NCBI GenBank assembly: GCA_008973525.1
Contig: WACJ01000010.1
Coordinates: 1,488,001-1,552,000 of the forward strand
DNA from: Stenopsyche tienmushanensis
Taxonomy: Eukaryota; Arthropoda; Insecta; Trichoptera; Stenopsychidae
Length of the DNA stretch: 64,000 nt
Direction: 5' to 3'
The notes under the pieces: model-generated
Told to the model about the DNA's origin: nothing
The model's input: the letters and a program-made list of their open reading frames with translations, nothing else
The model's database searches: none
In this document: piece after piece, positions 33,025 through 45,194 of the stretch
Position numbering within the stretch: the stretch's first letter is position 1
Layout of the letters: each line of letters starts with the position of its first letter
Translations under genes and position numbers: made by a program

Positions 33025-33690
33025 TAGTCGTAACGAGGGTATAAAGCGCCGTGGCAAGTATTTCATCAAATGAAGTATCCACCCTAGAAATAGTGAACAA
33101 AATCCATAAAATGGTATTGGATGACCGTCGATTGTAAGTATGCGAGCTAGCAGACATGGTAGGCCTTTCAAAAAATGCTGCACATCGTGTATTGACTGAA
33201 AATTTCGACATGAGAAAGCTGTGCGCAAGATGGGTGCCGCGTTTGCTCACAATGTAACAAAAACAGCGTCGTAATGATGTTTCAATCGAGTGTTTGGCGA
33301 TTATTTCACATCTGAGACAAAGGAACATGTGCATCCTTCACTTGTCCTGTAGATTTTGTAACTTAAAAACTAGCAAAGATAGCAGCTTAAATTAGTAAGA
33401 TAGATAAGTATCGTTCGCGACCTCATTTGGCACGAGTCATCTATGTAACTTAGCCGCTGAAGGATATTCCGTGATCGTACAGATTATAAAAATTCCATAA
33501 AAAGCCCTAAAAGAGAAAGGAGTGGCCACACGGTCTGTGTGTCCAACCGGTCTGCTTTTCGGACCGCTGGCATGATTAATGAGCGCATCAAACATGTCTA
33601 GACAACGATTAAGAGCTCTCATTACAAAAAGAAGTTGTACGAAGAAGACTACTTATTACTTGCCACCTACTTATTACGGCCTTGCTATTT
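33025..33690 (+). mobile_element. Family C composite repeat, copy C6, with mariner fragment
   Basis: Encodes, with stops, KMVLDDRRL, ELADMVGLSKNAAHRVLTE, FDMRKLCARWVPRLL, then the C body with hairpin GGTCTGCTTTTCGGACC. Minus-strand frames here are antisense shadows. The mariner fragment ends before the catalytic core, as in C1. Confidence 0.7.
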
Positions 33691-34673
33691 AGCAACTGAT
33701 GATTGTCTAAAACTCCTGTGAATTTCATGTTGTAATCAATTGAAAAATGATTTCCAATCCAATATTTTTTATACATGGTGTATTTATATTTTGAATCTTC
33801 ATCATTTCCAAATTTAACATTGATCTTCACGCAATGCATGCTGATAAAAACAACATAAACCGGAAGATGTTAATCATTCTAACGTCTTAGCTTTCACAGC
33901 GATGGTACTTTACTAAAATAATACAATATCTACGACGTTTCTGATGTAATTTATACTACTTGATATCAAAAAATGTACGTACATTTGGATATGCGCAACG
34001 ATATGATTTAAGCTTTTTTGCGTCATCGTACTCACAAAACTCAGTTTTTGGGTTCTACAAATAAATCTACAGATTCGTCAAACCTCATGCTGTGAATTGA
34101 CATTGCGTGTTCTGTGGATATAATGAATTAGACCCAGTTTAGCGAAGTCCGTATAAAATTTACTGCAGTAATAAAAAAAAACTCTGTATGCAAGCTTGCC
34201 TAATCTAGACTTATTTTAAGATCTTATCTAGGACAAGCTACCTACAGAAACACGAATGAATACATTGCTTGAATTTGTAAACGAAGTTATAGCAATTCAA
34301 TGCAGTGTTGTATTGATTGCGTCTTCAAACGCCTGACAGATCCACCGTCGAAGAAATATGGCCAGTCGAAGAGTATCGGCGCTCTTGGACCATATTCGAA
34401 ACATTCAACCCTCCCGAAAGTGGCAAAAAATTGATGTTTGGCAATGTCTGAGAAGGCTATACATAAATCAAAATGATTGCTTCTCCAAATATTACGAGGG
34501 ATTGAACGCCAACTTGGTGGCACGTCGGATGTTGCCATTAAATATGCAGACACCTCGGCAATTTTTGTTGCTTCCAAAGGTACACATGGAAGTGAAGATG
34601 GGATATAAATAAATGCCATCATTTATACTCAATAATGAAATAGACGTTGTAATAAAATCATCTATTAACAATT
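33691..34673. other. Anonymous DNA with an unrecognised frame
   Basis: The plus frame 34358-34612 (84 codons) and its antisense frame (34287-34622) lack a known domain. The two overlap, so at most one is real. Confidence 0.35.
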
Positions 34674-35889
34674 GGGTGTATCGATAAATCCTTGCCGATT
34701 TTGATAGACGTCTGTTTGAGCTCAGTTTGTGTCCAGACACGGTGAAGACAGCACCTCTGTAAGCTTTTTTATTCTTCAGTAATATTAACGAGTAAAAGAA
34801 GAAATCCAGGGGCTGAAACCATAAATTAAATTCAATGTGTTGCCATGGCAAAATATTGATTTTGATTTTTGAACGACACCCCTAGAACTGGAAAATCCCT
34901 AAATTTTAATGACGACATATTTGATAGCCATAATGGAAACAGATTCTCGATTAAATATTGAAAAATGATTGCAGAGGATGCATTCACCGTAGTCGACAGC
35001 TCAAGATCATTTAAAATATATCGGGAAGACGAACCGAATGAAGGTTTGGATGCCGCACGAACTGTCTGACGGTAACAAAAGAGAGCAACAAAACACGTGC
35101 AAAATTTGGTTGTCAAGACAAAATTCATCACATTTTTAAATGCTAGTTCGAGTTGATGATCGCGTTAGCCCCCATTTTCGTATAACACCATCAATGTGAC
35201 TGATGAAATTCCTTTCTGCCGAGACACGGACTAAAACTCGCAAAATTCCCGATTTCCCGACAAATCATTTATTTCCGTCGCTGCTGATGAATATTTATAT
35301 ACTGTAATACTTTGATGTGATTCGTAATTATATAACGAAGGAATAGAAAAATTCTGAGCCCTATATGTATTATATTTCATATCGATATTCCCATTATTAG
35401 AGTCGAGGTGTAGTAAATACATCACCGGTGGGGAAATGTTAATGTAACAATTTGAAAAACATATATGTACTGTATATATGTATACATAGATTAGACAGTT
35501 ACTGCTCCTAGGCGTCGCCTAAGCTCGTCAATTAGTAGTTACGCCACTGTTTCCAAGCGTCCACATTTCGGCGGGAATGTCTCTATTTAGTATCCTTCAT
35601 CATGCTGGTGAGGTATACGATTTCTGTTGAATAAAAAATTCAATCCTGAATATTTCGGGATTATGTTTACTAGTCCCGGGATTCATGAGCACCTAAAATT
35701 CTTCGCGATCCCGGGATTGGATTCCCTAGATACATCCTAAATTTAGATTATTGACGATAGCGATTTTGAAAAATTATACTTACATTTATGACAGTTGAAA
35801 GTTTGTTTAGAATGCATTTTTTTATTAAAAAAAAATGAATGGAAGTCAAAATTCTTTTGGCGACATCGGCAATGACTTTTCAATACACC
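34674..35889 (+). mobile_element. mariner remnant split by a hAT derivative
   Basis: Left terminus GGGTGTATCGATAAATCCTT and right terminus (reverse complement) GGTGTATTGAAAAGTCATTG belong to one family; TA follows at 35890-35891. On the plus strand the region before 35131 encodes NDTPRTGKSLNFNDDIF (the linker between the two HTHs), and KVWMPHELSDGNK (the WVPHEL motif). The catalytic domain is gone; a hAT copy (35131-35728) lies where it would be, followed by about 160 bp of 3' sequence. Confidence 0.65.
35131..35728 (-). mobile_element. hAT short derivative, copy 6
   Basis: Minus-strand copy: its terminus TAGGGAATCCAATCCCGGGA lies at 35728, followed by CACCTCACCAGCATGATG-like sequence, CCGAAATGTGGACGCTTGG, and the 5' block. 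It stops at AAATGCTAGTTCGAG, just before the dimerisation codons, where it joins the mariner. Confidence 0.75.
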
Positions 35890-35891
35890 TA

Positions 35892-36559
35892 ATATTTAGT
35901 TTGTTATATAAAGTAAATATTTTTACAATATTTTTAAGAATACAAAGACGAACCCAAATATTCGCTAGTCATTAGTTAAAAAAATATTCTTTTAACAAAT
36001 TGTGATTTCATTCCTACATTCATAGTTATATGATTCAGTATTTGTCATTAATGACCACAAGGAATGTTAAATTTGTCACCTTTTTTATTCTACATTGAAT
36101 ATACACGAATGAAAATTATTCAATTATTGTATTAAAATTATTATGAAATATTATAATTAAAAAAAATCTAGTACATGTGATGTGACAATGTACATGAAAC
36201 AGTAATCGAGACTCGCTTAATGCAAAGCTCTTTGCATATATTCTGCGGAGCATTACCAATTCTGATGACATATACTGGTACAAAATTACATTTTATGAGA
36301 AAATGGAGGCACTTTGTGAACTTATCAAGGATATGCTTATGCTGCCACATAGGGATGCTGGCGTGTAAAGAGATTTCAGCGAGATGATTATCATTTTAAG
36401 AGCTCGTAGGAGTTCACTCAAATGACTAATATTCGACATGTTGCAAAATTAATGCAAAAAATACCAGCAAAAAGGCAAGACACGTGAAGAAATAATATCT
36501 AAACGTCTCACATTAAATCATGTTATCGCCATTTATATCAAATGCTTTTTAGATGATAG
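35892..36559. other. AT-rich anonymous DNA
   Basis: Nothing recognised. Confidence 0.4.
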
Positions 36560-36860
36560 TCCCTGGGTTTCAGAGATCAGTTTCAGAGAAGTGTCTTGCG
36601 TGCATTGCGCGATTGTATAGATCGTTAACCCAAATTTATCAACTAATATATAAATGATATAATAAATCGATTTAAAGTGTATTGTTTATGTTTACGCAAA
36701 GAAATGACCGAATATTGTGTGTTAATTTATTTAAATACAAGCTTCATACACGCTGCGCGGTCCTGACAGATAAGTGGATTTGTACGGATGATAAATGGCG
36801 GACATACAAATATAGCATCTAAGTTTATGATGATTTAAATTTAGCTCATAACTCAAAGGG
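36560..36860 (-). mobile_element. piggyBac-type MITE family M, copy M7
   Basis: GTGTCTTGCGTGCATTGCGC, CGTTAACCCAAATTTATCAA, CTTCATACACGCTGCGCGG, and end CTCATAACTCAAAGGG before TTAA (36861-36864). The other terminus is degenerate. Confidence 0.7.
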
Positions 36861-36864
36861 TTAA

Positions 36865-37420
36865 TAGTAAAACATGAATTTAAAGTAGTGATTCCTAAAA
36901 TGATTAGAATTGCCCCTTTAGAAGCAATGGGATCTCTAAAGGAGGCTCTGAACAACCCTTCAATCAAGGACGATTCTCAATTATTTCGTTATTTATAATT
37001 TTAGTTATATTTTTGCGCGTTATATGCCCTTCTATTGAATAGTATTTAAAATCGAATCAATGGACTTTTTCCATTTTTAAGACAATATTCGGATTCCGTC
37101 GGTAAAATCCAATGAGTACACAGAATAAGACAAAATTTTCTATCCGAATTTCCCCTGGTTTCATTATGGTGCTTATATTCATTATCGAATGCATGTTAGG
37201 CGATCTCCACAGGAGATTTTTGTTAAAAAACCATGTTTCATGTGGTGGTGATTTCCCATTCCCTCCCACATACTGTTAATCAAAAATGTGACTCTAATGA
37301 AAAATTATACACCATAATATGAATTTTGCATTTAACCAAAGTTAATGTGAAAGTGTAGCTTGGGTGAAATATCATTCCCATGCAATGGCGCTGTTAATCT
37401 GAGCAGATTTAATTCGCAAG
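36865..37420. other. AT-rich anonymous DNA
   Basis: Nothing recognised; the minus frame 37057-37269 has no domain. Confidence 0.4.
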
Positions 37421-37780
37421 ATTAATGGCGACATCGCTTGTTGCACGTGCACCATATGCGGGAGGAATCGTGAGGAGTCGTCGGATAGCCTTGGCTGCGG
37501 AAGGACGTCCTTCCCATAGCCAAATCTCTCTTTCGTATTTAATAAAGAGGTTATCTAAGAAGAAAGTCTTTCTTTAAGATGTCGCCCGTTCACCCTCATC
37601 CATAACGGCCCGAAAGCAAAACGGACCTGCATGCGTGCGCGACCACCTCTACGAGCAAGATGAGAGCAGGGTGCCACCCAGACAATATGCGCTGAGAATG
37701 CCCGCGCTCCTATGCTTCACTGGTGTCAGAAAAAAATCTCATCTAACAGCGCATGCAGAGTATTCAACTGAGCTTCCCGT
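37421..37780. other. Moderately GC-rich block
   Basis: More balanced composition than its surroundings with several CpG sites (CATGCGTGCGCGACCACC). No frame longer than chance and no repeat match. Could be single-copy sequence. Confidence 0.3.
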
Positions 37781-37877
37781 GCTCTATATATTATTAATGT
37801 CAATTTTATGAAATTGACTTTAAACTTATTTTCAATAGATTAATGTCTTCGTTATCAATTTGAATGATTTTTATTTA

Positions 37878-37930
37878 TAGGGATTCGAACCGGAACCAAA
37901 AACCGATTAAACCATTATTTTGAACGAACG
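37878..37930 (+). repeat. hAT-MITE end fragment
   Basis: TAGGGATTCGAACCGGAACC followed by AAAAACCGATTAAACCATTA resembles the right half of the 150-bp MITE at 39566-39715. Confidence 0.4.
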
Positions 37931-37944
37931 AAAATTGGATAATA

Positions 37945-38410
37945 ACCTTAATCGCTTTACACCGATTACTTTCTTTCAGCTCCAATTAGCGACAATTAAG
38001 ACAATCTTCAATTCGAGGCAGAGTCAATTGTAAATAAACACTGTTGATAGCATACAAGACCACGTCATTTCTTTACATAAACAATAGACAAAAAATCGAT
38101 TGATTTGCTCCTGTTTTAAAAGGAAATGATAATCGGACAAAGACTCATTCAACAAGCAGCGACGAACGGGAAGCAATTAAATAAATAAATACTGTCGGTA
38201 GCACACAATATTTTTTTGTGTAAACAAATAATAAACTTGAAATCGAAATCATTATTAGTCGATAAATTTGGGCTGATGAATCTATACAATCGTGTGATGT
38301 ATGCGGGGAAGCTCTCCGTCTCTGTCTCTCGAACTGCGCTACGTTCTCTCTCTGTCTCTGTCTGTCTCCGAGCCCAATGTACAAGAGGGGGATCGCAGAC
38401 CCTCCGATAG
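37945..38410 (+). mobile_element. piggyBac-type MITE family M, subfamily B, copy M8
   Basis: Shares ATCGCTTTACACCGATTACT, CTTCAATTCGAGGCAGAGTC and the CTCCGTCTCTGTCTCTCGAA tract with 30632-31155. TTAA ends are not recognisable. Frames on both strands (38145-38489) are MITE translations. Confidence 0.65.
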
Positions 38411-39084
38411 TACTCCTTTAGGAATTAATAGGTTCTCTTCCTATATATTTACTATGTACCCAGACTGGGACTGTCAAATTTTAATCTAATTCCTAGTTTT
38501 ATATATGCCAAGCTAGGACTTCCAGACGTCCAGCTGATATGCGCCAAGTTAATATGTTTTCGTTAAGGTTTGGTCCTAGAACTGATAATGCCTTCTGAAT
38601 TATGTTGTTTCTACCGATTTCGACAAGCATTTTTGCATGATATCCACAATGCCTTGTTTGTTGCTATTTAATAAAGCATGTGATTTTTTTAGATATCTGT
38701 ATTTTTTGACATTATGTAAATTTTTGTAACTGAACCGAAATGAAAAAAATAACGGTTCAAATCTCTGTATATTTGTATCTAGGAATATTTCTTCCAAATA
38801 AAAATGTTGCAAGATATTTTCTAGTGTCCGGATGTATTGATTATTTTATTGTATGGCTAAACACTAAACAATAACGCCATTGAATCGCATTGGAGATTTA
38901 TTTATACAACATTTGAAAAATGAAGAAACATTATTGGAATACACAGATCTATTTTTTATATTCCGTGAGAGTCAATCGGTGTAACTGTAAAATGTGTGTG
39001 AATGTTTATTTCCCTATTGTTTGAAGCATTTTGACATAGTGTTTTGTTGGGAGATTGTAAATATGACGGGTCCATCGTTGTTGA
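38411..39084. other. AT-rich anonymous DNA
   Basis: Contains a short hAT-MITE-like tract (ACCGAAATGAAAAAAATAAC near 38733). Nothing else recognised. Confidence 0.4.
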
Positions 39085-39500
39085 TAAACATCATATGTGC
39101 CGGTGGCGCATAGCAAGCTGCATGTTGCAAGCTGCAAGATGCAACATGACGAATTGCAAGTGCATTGAGACGCGCGGGTGTAAAAATACGTTTTATTATG
39201 GGACGATAGAAAAGGGGAACGGACAAAGTACGGGCCCACACCACGAGTGTTTGTTTTGAGGCTAAACCGGTATTTTTGAATGTCGAGCTTTGCGGGCGAT
39301 GGCGGGGGCGGGGGCGGGGGCCGACTGCATACCGACTGGGACTCTTACGCAATTGGCCGCACTCTCTGTCGGTCCGTTCGTTCGTCTGTCGGTCTGTCCG
39401 TCCGGATGGACCACCGGAAATGCAATTGGCACGCTGCCGCATCTCAAATTGAAGCGCCACACATTTCAATTCACTCCAAATGAGGTCAGCCGGGATCCTC
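39085..39500. promoter_or_regulatory. GC-rich island with G-quadruplex motif
   Basis: GC-rich and CpG-rich in an AT-rich setting. G-runs at 39294-39296, 39304-39308, 39310-39314 and 39316-39320 fit a four-run G-quadruplex pattern. A short imperfect repeat of TGCAAGCTGCA lies at 39118-39140, and a GTCTGTCGGTCTGTCCGTCC tract near 39384. Frames on both strands stay open here because the sequence has few stops (a minus 163-codon frame at 39014-39505 is the longest). A promoter or first exon is possible; no gene is recognised. Confidence 0.3.
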
Positions 39501-39565
39501 AACAATTTTTTTTTTTATTATAAACCTTTATTTAGGAATAACACTTACAGATTGAGATTTGTTTT

Positions 39566-39715
39566 CAGGGCTTCGAGCCGTTATATTTTCATTTTGGTTT
39601 TGGTCTAGGTAAATTTCATTGAACAAAAACGTTTATATCGATTCGGTTGCGGTTTTTGTTCCGGGATGAATAACGGTTTTGCCGGTTTTCGGTTTCGTTC
39701 CAGTTCGAGACCCTA
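39566..39715 (+). mobile_element. 150-bp hAT MITE with 8-bp target duplication
   Basis: Begins CAGGGCTTCGAGCCG and ends CAGTTCGAGACCCTA (inverted, imperfect). Flanking 8-mers TTTGTTTT (39558-39565) and TTCGTTTT (39716-39723) differ by one base, as expected for a hAT target duplication. Interior is Phe/Gly-codon-like GGTTTTGG repeats, non-coding. Confidence 0.65.
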
Positions 39716-39756
39716 TTCGTTTTGATGGTTGTTACTGAAGATATATTTAAGAATTT

Positions 39757-40440
39757 TTCAATGAAAGCAATAAATAATAATCTGAAGGGGCAATGTCCGG
39801 AGAGTATGGAGGATGAGCTAAAACATCCCAGTCAAATGATAATCATTTATTTCTGACGAGCAAAGATACATGAGGTCTGGCGTTATTGTGATGAAAAATA
39901 ACGCCTCATCTATTCGCTAATTCTGGCCGTTTTCTGGCAATTGTATCTTTAAGATTGTCTAGTTGGAAACAATATTTTGTTGAATTGATTGTTTCATCTT
40001 GCTGAAGTAGCTCATAATAAACTACCCCCTTCCAGTCCCATCAAATGCATAGCAAAACTTTTTGTTGGATGTAGGCCAAGTTTAGCTACAGTTAAAGCTT
40101 CTGTACCCTTGATCCGAGACCGTTTACGTTAGATATTCTCATAGAGTATCCAATTTTCATCTCCAGTGACAAATCTCTTCAAAAAAGTTTGGCTATTATG
40201 TCGTTGGAGAAAAAGATCGCATGTTGAAATACGCTGAAGTTTATTTGAGTCAGTCAGTTCATGAGGAAGTCACACAAATCTAAAGAATTGATGTAGCCCC
40301 ATTTTGTCAGATGATTATGGACGGATGTTCGTAGAATTTCTAACTCGTTAGCTATTTCGCGAACAATATATCGCGGGTTTTCTTCAACCATGGCTATGAT
40401 TAGATCTGTGTTCATTTGCGAAAGAAACTTATGGGTCGTC
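39757..40440 (-). mobile_element. Internally deleted mariner, second copy, 3'-truncated
   Basis: Reverse-strand homologue of 27239-28150 with the same 5' junction (terminus directly followed by NTDLIIAMVEENPRY codons) and the same TGA after the ANR/TNR residues before GxIFHH. Here the second catalytic Asp is Asn (HHNNARPH) and a further TGA follows, while the Trp codon that became a stop in the first copy is still TGG. The 3' end is missing beyond 39757 and the 5' tip is degenerate. It adjoins family C copy C7. Confidence 0.75.
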
Positions 40441-40875
40441 CGTCCGTCCGAAACCGTCCCAAAAGTGGCCACAAGGTCTGTGTTTCCAACCGGTCCACTT
40501 TTCGGACCGCCGATGTGACAAATGAGCGCCTCGCAATCGAACGCCATACCCGAACATGTCGAAAGAACGATTAGGAACTCTCATTACAAAACGATGTTGT
40601 CCGAAAAAGATTGATAGGGTGGGTTGTTAATAAAAGTAAATTTTACAATCGGCCAATGCCGACTGGATCAGCCCAATGTTCAAGCGATAACGAAGAAAAT
40701 ATGACACAACTTTGTATGTATATATTATAAAGAGGGATGGAGTCAATCAGTATTATATCATGTAAGTTAGAATGGTCAAGTAAAATAAAAATCATGTGCA
40801 ACTCTCGACCGGGTGGGCATTCTGCGTTTTGCGCCCTAAGCCCAGTTGCGCCCGTTGCGGGCGCCTACTTTGCTG
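40441..40875 (+). mobile_element. Family C copy C7
   Basis: GTGGCCACAAGGTCTGTG, hairpin GGTCCACTTTTCGGACC, ATGAGCGCCTCGCAATCG, the GGGTTGTTAATAAAAGTAAA tract and GCGCCCGTTGCGGGCGCCTA (7-bp palindrome stem). The left part is replaced by the deleted mariner. Confidence 0.65.
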
Positions 40876-40904
40876 TGGACCAAATTTTTACTGTAAGATT
40901 ATTC

Positions 40905-41095
40905 TAACAAAAAAATTGGGAATACGGTTTCGACTTCCACATTGGGTAGATCATGTAGCGTGGACGCCGACTCACAGAGTCCCTCGTGCTATATTAGATT
41001 CGGGACCGAGTGGAAGTAGACTCGTCGGAAGAGCTCATTTACGCTGCGATAGACAGGTAGACTTAGATGCCCAGGATAATGTGAGCCGTTAAGTA
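40905..41095 (+). pseudogene. Non-LTR retrotransposon reverse-transcriptase tail
   Basis: The plus frame ending at 41092 encodes HWVDHVAWTPTHRVPRAIL and then SGPSGSRLVGRAHLRCDRQV. This follows the GHV-R...RVP...G-R--GRP-LRW-D order at the C-terminal end of many insect LINE reverse transcriptases. Key Trp/Arg positions have drifted and the catalytic palm is absent. The next frame (41123-41335) is not recognised. Confidence 0.5.
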
Positions 41096-42239
41096 CGTAA
41101 ATAAGTATATGACACAGATGATGTGGATGTTACCAATAAATTCCGATTAGGCCTGCAATGGACTATGAACGTCTACACTATGACGTTGATAATTATAGCA
41201 ATTTGCTTTGCTAAAACGTATTGTGTCAACCAAAATGATATTGCACAACAGGACAGGACAGACAACAGAAGTTCTGCGAATCTCCGGATGACTACCCTTG
41301 CTCTAAATATCTCAAATGACTTTCGCTCAACATAATTAAGCATCAGAGATGCTTCGATTTAAATAGACGGATCAAAGACCTATGTGATTTGTCAACACTT
41401 TCACGTATTTAAAACGCATAACGAGATCAGTTTACACGATTTTATGATTCTATCTATTGATAAATATATGGAAAAATTACTATATTTAATCAATGTCTTA
41501 AATCTTTTTATCTGACTTTATAATACGTATGAGACGTTGGAAATCAGGATAAATCTGTTTTGGTTAAATTTGTTTGCATTGAATTGGCATGCTTTATTCT
41601 TGGTCATATTTTAATGAGGAGATCTATGCGATTTATTACCTAATGTGCAATTCCACTAAATGAGTGGGATGGTTGTGTTTATGGCAATGTACGCGGGTAT
41701 TCAAATTGCCAATCGGAAAGTGAATAAATTTGGACAAATGGATATTGCATGTATTGATACAGAAACAATTGTTGTGGCTTTTGATGAATAGCTCTTCGGC
41801 AGTCGTTGGAAATGATGCAATCATTGTAAAAATGATTATAAACAATTACAAAAAAAATATCTTAACACTGTTTCATTTTAATGCGATATAATGGGATTCC
41901 CCGAAATCACGTACGCGTATTTTGTTGCAAGCGTTGAGCATTTTAGGAAGAGAATGCCAAATCCTACATTTTTATTCTGCGTAGAAAAACAAACTACTGG
42001 GGTACTACTAGTACCCAAGGAGTAGTAACTACTGGTAATATTAATGGGGGTTAAATTTGAATCACTGTTTTTTTATTATTCCAAAACAATCCAAAAAAGT
42101 GCAAAAAATCACCAAATATTTTTGCCAGTCTGTTGAACTCTACTGTAAAAATAAATTTAAAAAACTAGAACTGAAAGCTTTACTTTTGATTATTAATGAT
42201 CAAAGTTAATTGTTTGCTGAATGTAATAGTATTGATTGC
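41096..42239. other. Anonymous DNA
   Basis: Apart from a small palindromic tract (GGGTACTACTAGTACCC at 42000-42016) nothing is recognised. Confidence 0.4.
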
Positions 42240-42848
42240 CGAATGTAATTTCAATCCCGGAATTATTTTTTTATCTAACAGAAATCATACACCTCACCAG
42301 CACAATGAAGGCTACTAAATCGAGACATTCCCAACGAAATCTGGACGCTTGGAAACAGTGGCATAATTACTAATTGGCAAACTTAGGCGACGCCCTGTGG
42401 CAGTGACTGTCTAATCTATGTATACATATATACAGTACATATATGTATTTCAAATTATTATATTAACCTTTCCCTACCGGTGATGTATTTACTACACCTC
42501 GACTCTAATAATGGGAATATCGATATGAAATATAATAGATACGGGGTTCAAAATTTTTGTATTTCTCCGTAATATAATTACGAATCACATCAAAGTATTA
42601 TAGTATATAAGTATTCGTCTGCAGCGACGGAAATAAATAATTTGTCAGGAAATCGGGAATTTCGCAAGTTTTAGTCCGTGTTTCAGCAAAAAGGATTTCA
42701 TCAGTCACATTGATGAAGTTATATGAAAATGGGGGCTGTCAACAACTCAAACTAGCATTTAAATATCTGATGATGATACATCCAACGAGTGTGGAGGCTG
42801 AGCGTGCATTTTCAGCAGCAAGTTGCCTGGCTACCAAAATCAGATCTG
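42240..42848 (+). mobile_element. hAT short derivative, copy 7, with dimerisation domain
   Basis: Long left part, 5' block and then codons for LAFKYLMMIHPTSVEAERAF and SAASCLATKIRS. Truncated at CAGATCT, where an M-family end (GCTCTTTCTGAATCATTGGA, 42848-42891) is joined. The minus frame 42739-42963 is antisense. Confidence 0.75.
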
Positions 42849-42891
42849 CTCTTTCTGAATCATTGGAATTCGCTCGCAAATAGGCGACCGT

Positions 42892-44451
42892 ACTACCTAT
42901 ACAGGATAATGATGTTGGTGATGGATGAATGAATTTCACGCAAGATAATTTGCTATACCGCATCTATATAAGTTTCTCTTCAAAAGCTTGTATTTGTAAT
43001 TAGGATAAGGACTTTTATATTAACAAATATCCATGTCAAAATGATTTCATATTTACTGTTAATTTGTATCACTCCTAATTATCTGGAATCCAATGTATAT
43101 TGATCAAATCTAGCAAACGACAATGAATTGTGGCAAGTTCTATTCTACGGATATTTCAATGTAGCCATGGTAAATCTGTTTCTAGTTGATCCTAAATTGC
43201 ATATCCGGCCCATGAGAAATCCAGTTCTCATGGTTGTGTTACTTACACAGGCAATGCATGACACAATGCCAATTTTAGCATCCAAATAAATATTCGTATC
43301 TATTCATCAATTGTAACGGTGGAGTATCGAGATAAAGGGCTGCTTTCGTTCCCCGAATGATATTAAATTTCGCCATTTGAACGCAACAATCTCTTTTGAA
43401 TACAAAATCAACTACTACCAGCAAGTAGCACCCCATTTCTGGGAAGAGTCGATTTCGATTCTGTTGTAGAAAACGAGTCCCTTTCATTCGGCGCGAGCAA
43501 CCCCTGTAATTTGACCACCCTTCGACTCGATTAATTCCAACGTGGAATATCTATACCTGGGAAACCTTTCTGCGGTCACGATCGAAGGTGGTGTACCGAA
43601 TAACCTACACCTCTAGCTGAGCCCAACGATTCATAAACAACACAAAAAACTTGGTAAAGCACTCCACATTCCGTCGCTAGCATAAAAAGGATTCTCCACA
43701 AGGACGCGTTGGTAGCCAAAAGCAGATGTTATGATATGCTCTCGAGCCTACTAAAACTACTGACAAATAATCGAATCAGTTGAAGAGGGTTGCTTTGGCG
43801 TCAGCTGGTCGCATTTAAAACTAGATGTCCGGCCTATAACAGCAGTCTATTCATACGCTTCAATTGATCCATCGAATCGGAAATGGTTCTCTTTAGTCCA
43901 ATTCACACACTCCTATCTAAATTAGAGCCATCAAATTGAATGGAATAGCAGATATATCAGCGAATTAAAATTGGTCGTATTTCTTCGACCACTTGGCCAA
44001 TTTCCTAATCCAACCTTTGTTTGGGCATGTCATTAGTGTTTAACTGTGTAACTGTACACGGCCAAAAACGGCAAACGGAAGTATACTATTATAGCGGTTA
44101 TAAAAGTCTGTTATCGGTGACTTTCTTTTATCGGACGGTAAAATCTATCAATTGTAGAATAATGTGGGTGGTAAATCAATTAGTATGTGGTCAATCGGAA
44201 TACATTCTGACTTATCGAGCATATCACAAGAGGAATGTATAATTAATTCTCTATTATGTCATTAAACTGAATGCAAATAAACGATCAGAAATGCTGCCAG
44301 ACAAAAAAGTGAAGCAATTACAAATATATACAATTGCAACATGTAAACATTACTAGTTATTAAAAAATCATTATGAATTTGCAAATGTTTAGGATTTTCT
44401 TAATAAATTGACTAATAATTGGATTTAGTTCAATTTTCAAGACTGAAACTC
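42892..44451. other. Anonymous DNA, part less AT-rich
   Basis: Frames at 43275-43487 (minus) and 44021-44242 (plus) are unrecognised. 43500-43990 is of mixed composition without a repeat match. Confidence 0.35.
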
Positions 44452-44590
44452 CAGCCACGTTTACCGAAACTCTAGCCACCTTGTATCGAAATTAAACGAC
44501 GTTTATTTAATAATGATGAACGTAAACTACTTGTAGACAAAAAAGCAGCTTTGTAGATTTTGATTTAATGCCAGTATGTACGATTGAAAC
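44452..44590 (+). repeat. Two-copy repeat R3, copy b
   Basis: Homologous to 4301-4420: TATCGAAATTAAACGACG, AAACTACTTGTAGACAAAAA, AGCAGCTTTGTAGATTTT. Confidence 0.7.
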
Positions 44591-45194
44591 AAAACAAAAA
44601 AAATACAAAAATTAGGTTGCTATCTCCCGTAGCATTATGTTATGTTTTTATATTATATATTTCAACACAAATATATGGGATGGACAAAAATAGCACGACG
44701 ATGGGATTTAAAAGCAAGCAATCATCGATAATTGATTAGCACCGGGAGTATCTCACGTAACCCGCACACGTTCACGAATACCCGGTCAACACATTCATAT
44801 GCATTACCATGCATACGCTCGTACAAGAACGTGCCCGTTGCACACGTATGGGTGGCTATTCTCGAATAGGACTAGGGTTTTATTTGTTGGGTGGAGAGGC
44901 TCGATAGACGTCTCAATTTTGACGCCTACGCCAATACGCGGTGACGTGAGAATGTCAAATTGTCAAACAATTCCGGATCATCGGAACTAGAATAATTTTT
45001 AGATTTATTTTAATATACAACGTACAAGAAAACCTTAATTATTCTGATCTAGTAATATCTATCTCAAATACCCGGTTCATACGAGGCTAATTTTCAAGCT
45101 TGTAGAGCAAGCGAGTGCTGGTATCTCAAGTTCCTTTTTGTGCTAAAAAAATGCTTCAAAATAAAGTTAGTTCTCTTTATAACTAGGCTTGCTG
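44591..45194. other. Anonymous DNA
   Basis: Nothing recognised. Confidence 0.4.

Noticed and set aside
34287..34622. 111-codon minus and 84-codon plus frames
   Set aside because: They overlap antisense and neither has a recognised domain.
39014..39505. 163-codon minus-strand frame
   Set aside because: Lies in a GC-rich, stop-poor island with simple repeats; several other frames are equally open there.
40254..40547. 97-codon minus-strand frame that seems to be an intact small gene
   Set aside because: It starts in family C sequence and continues into the deleted mariner; a fusion by insertion, not a gene.
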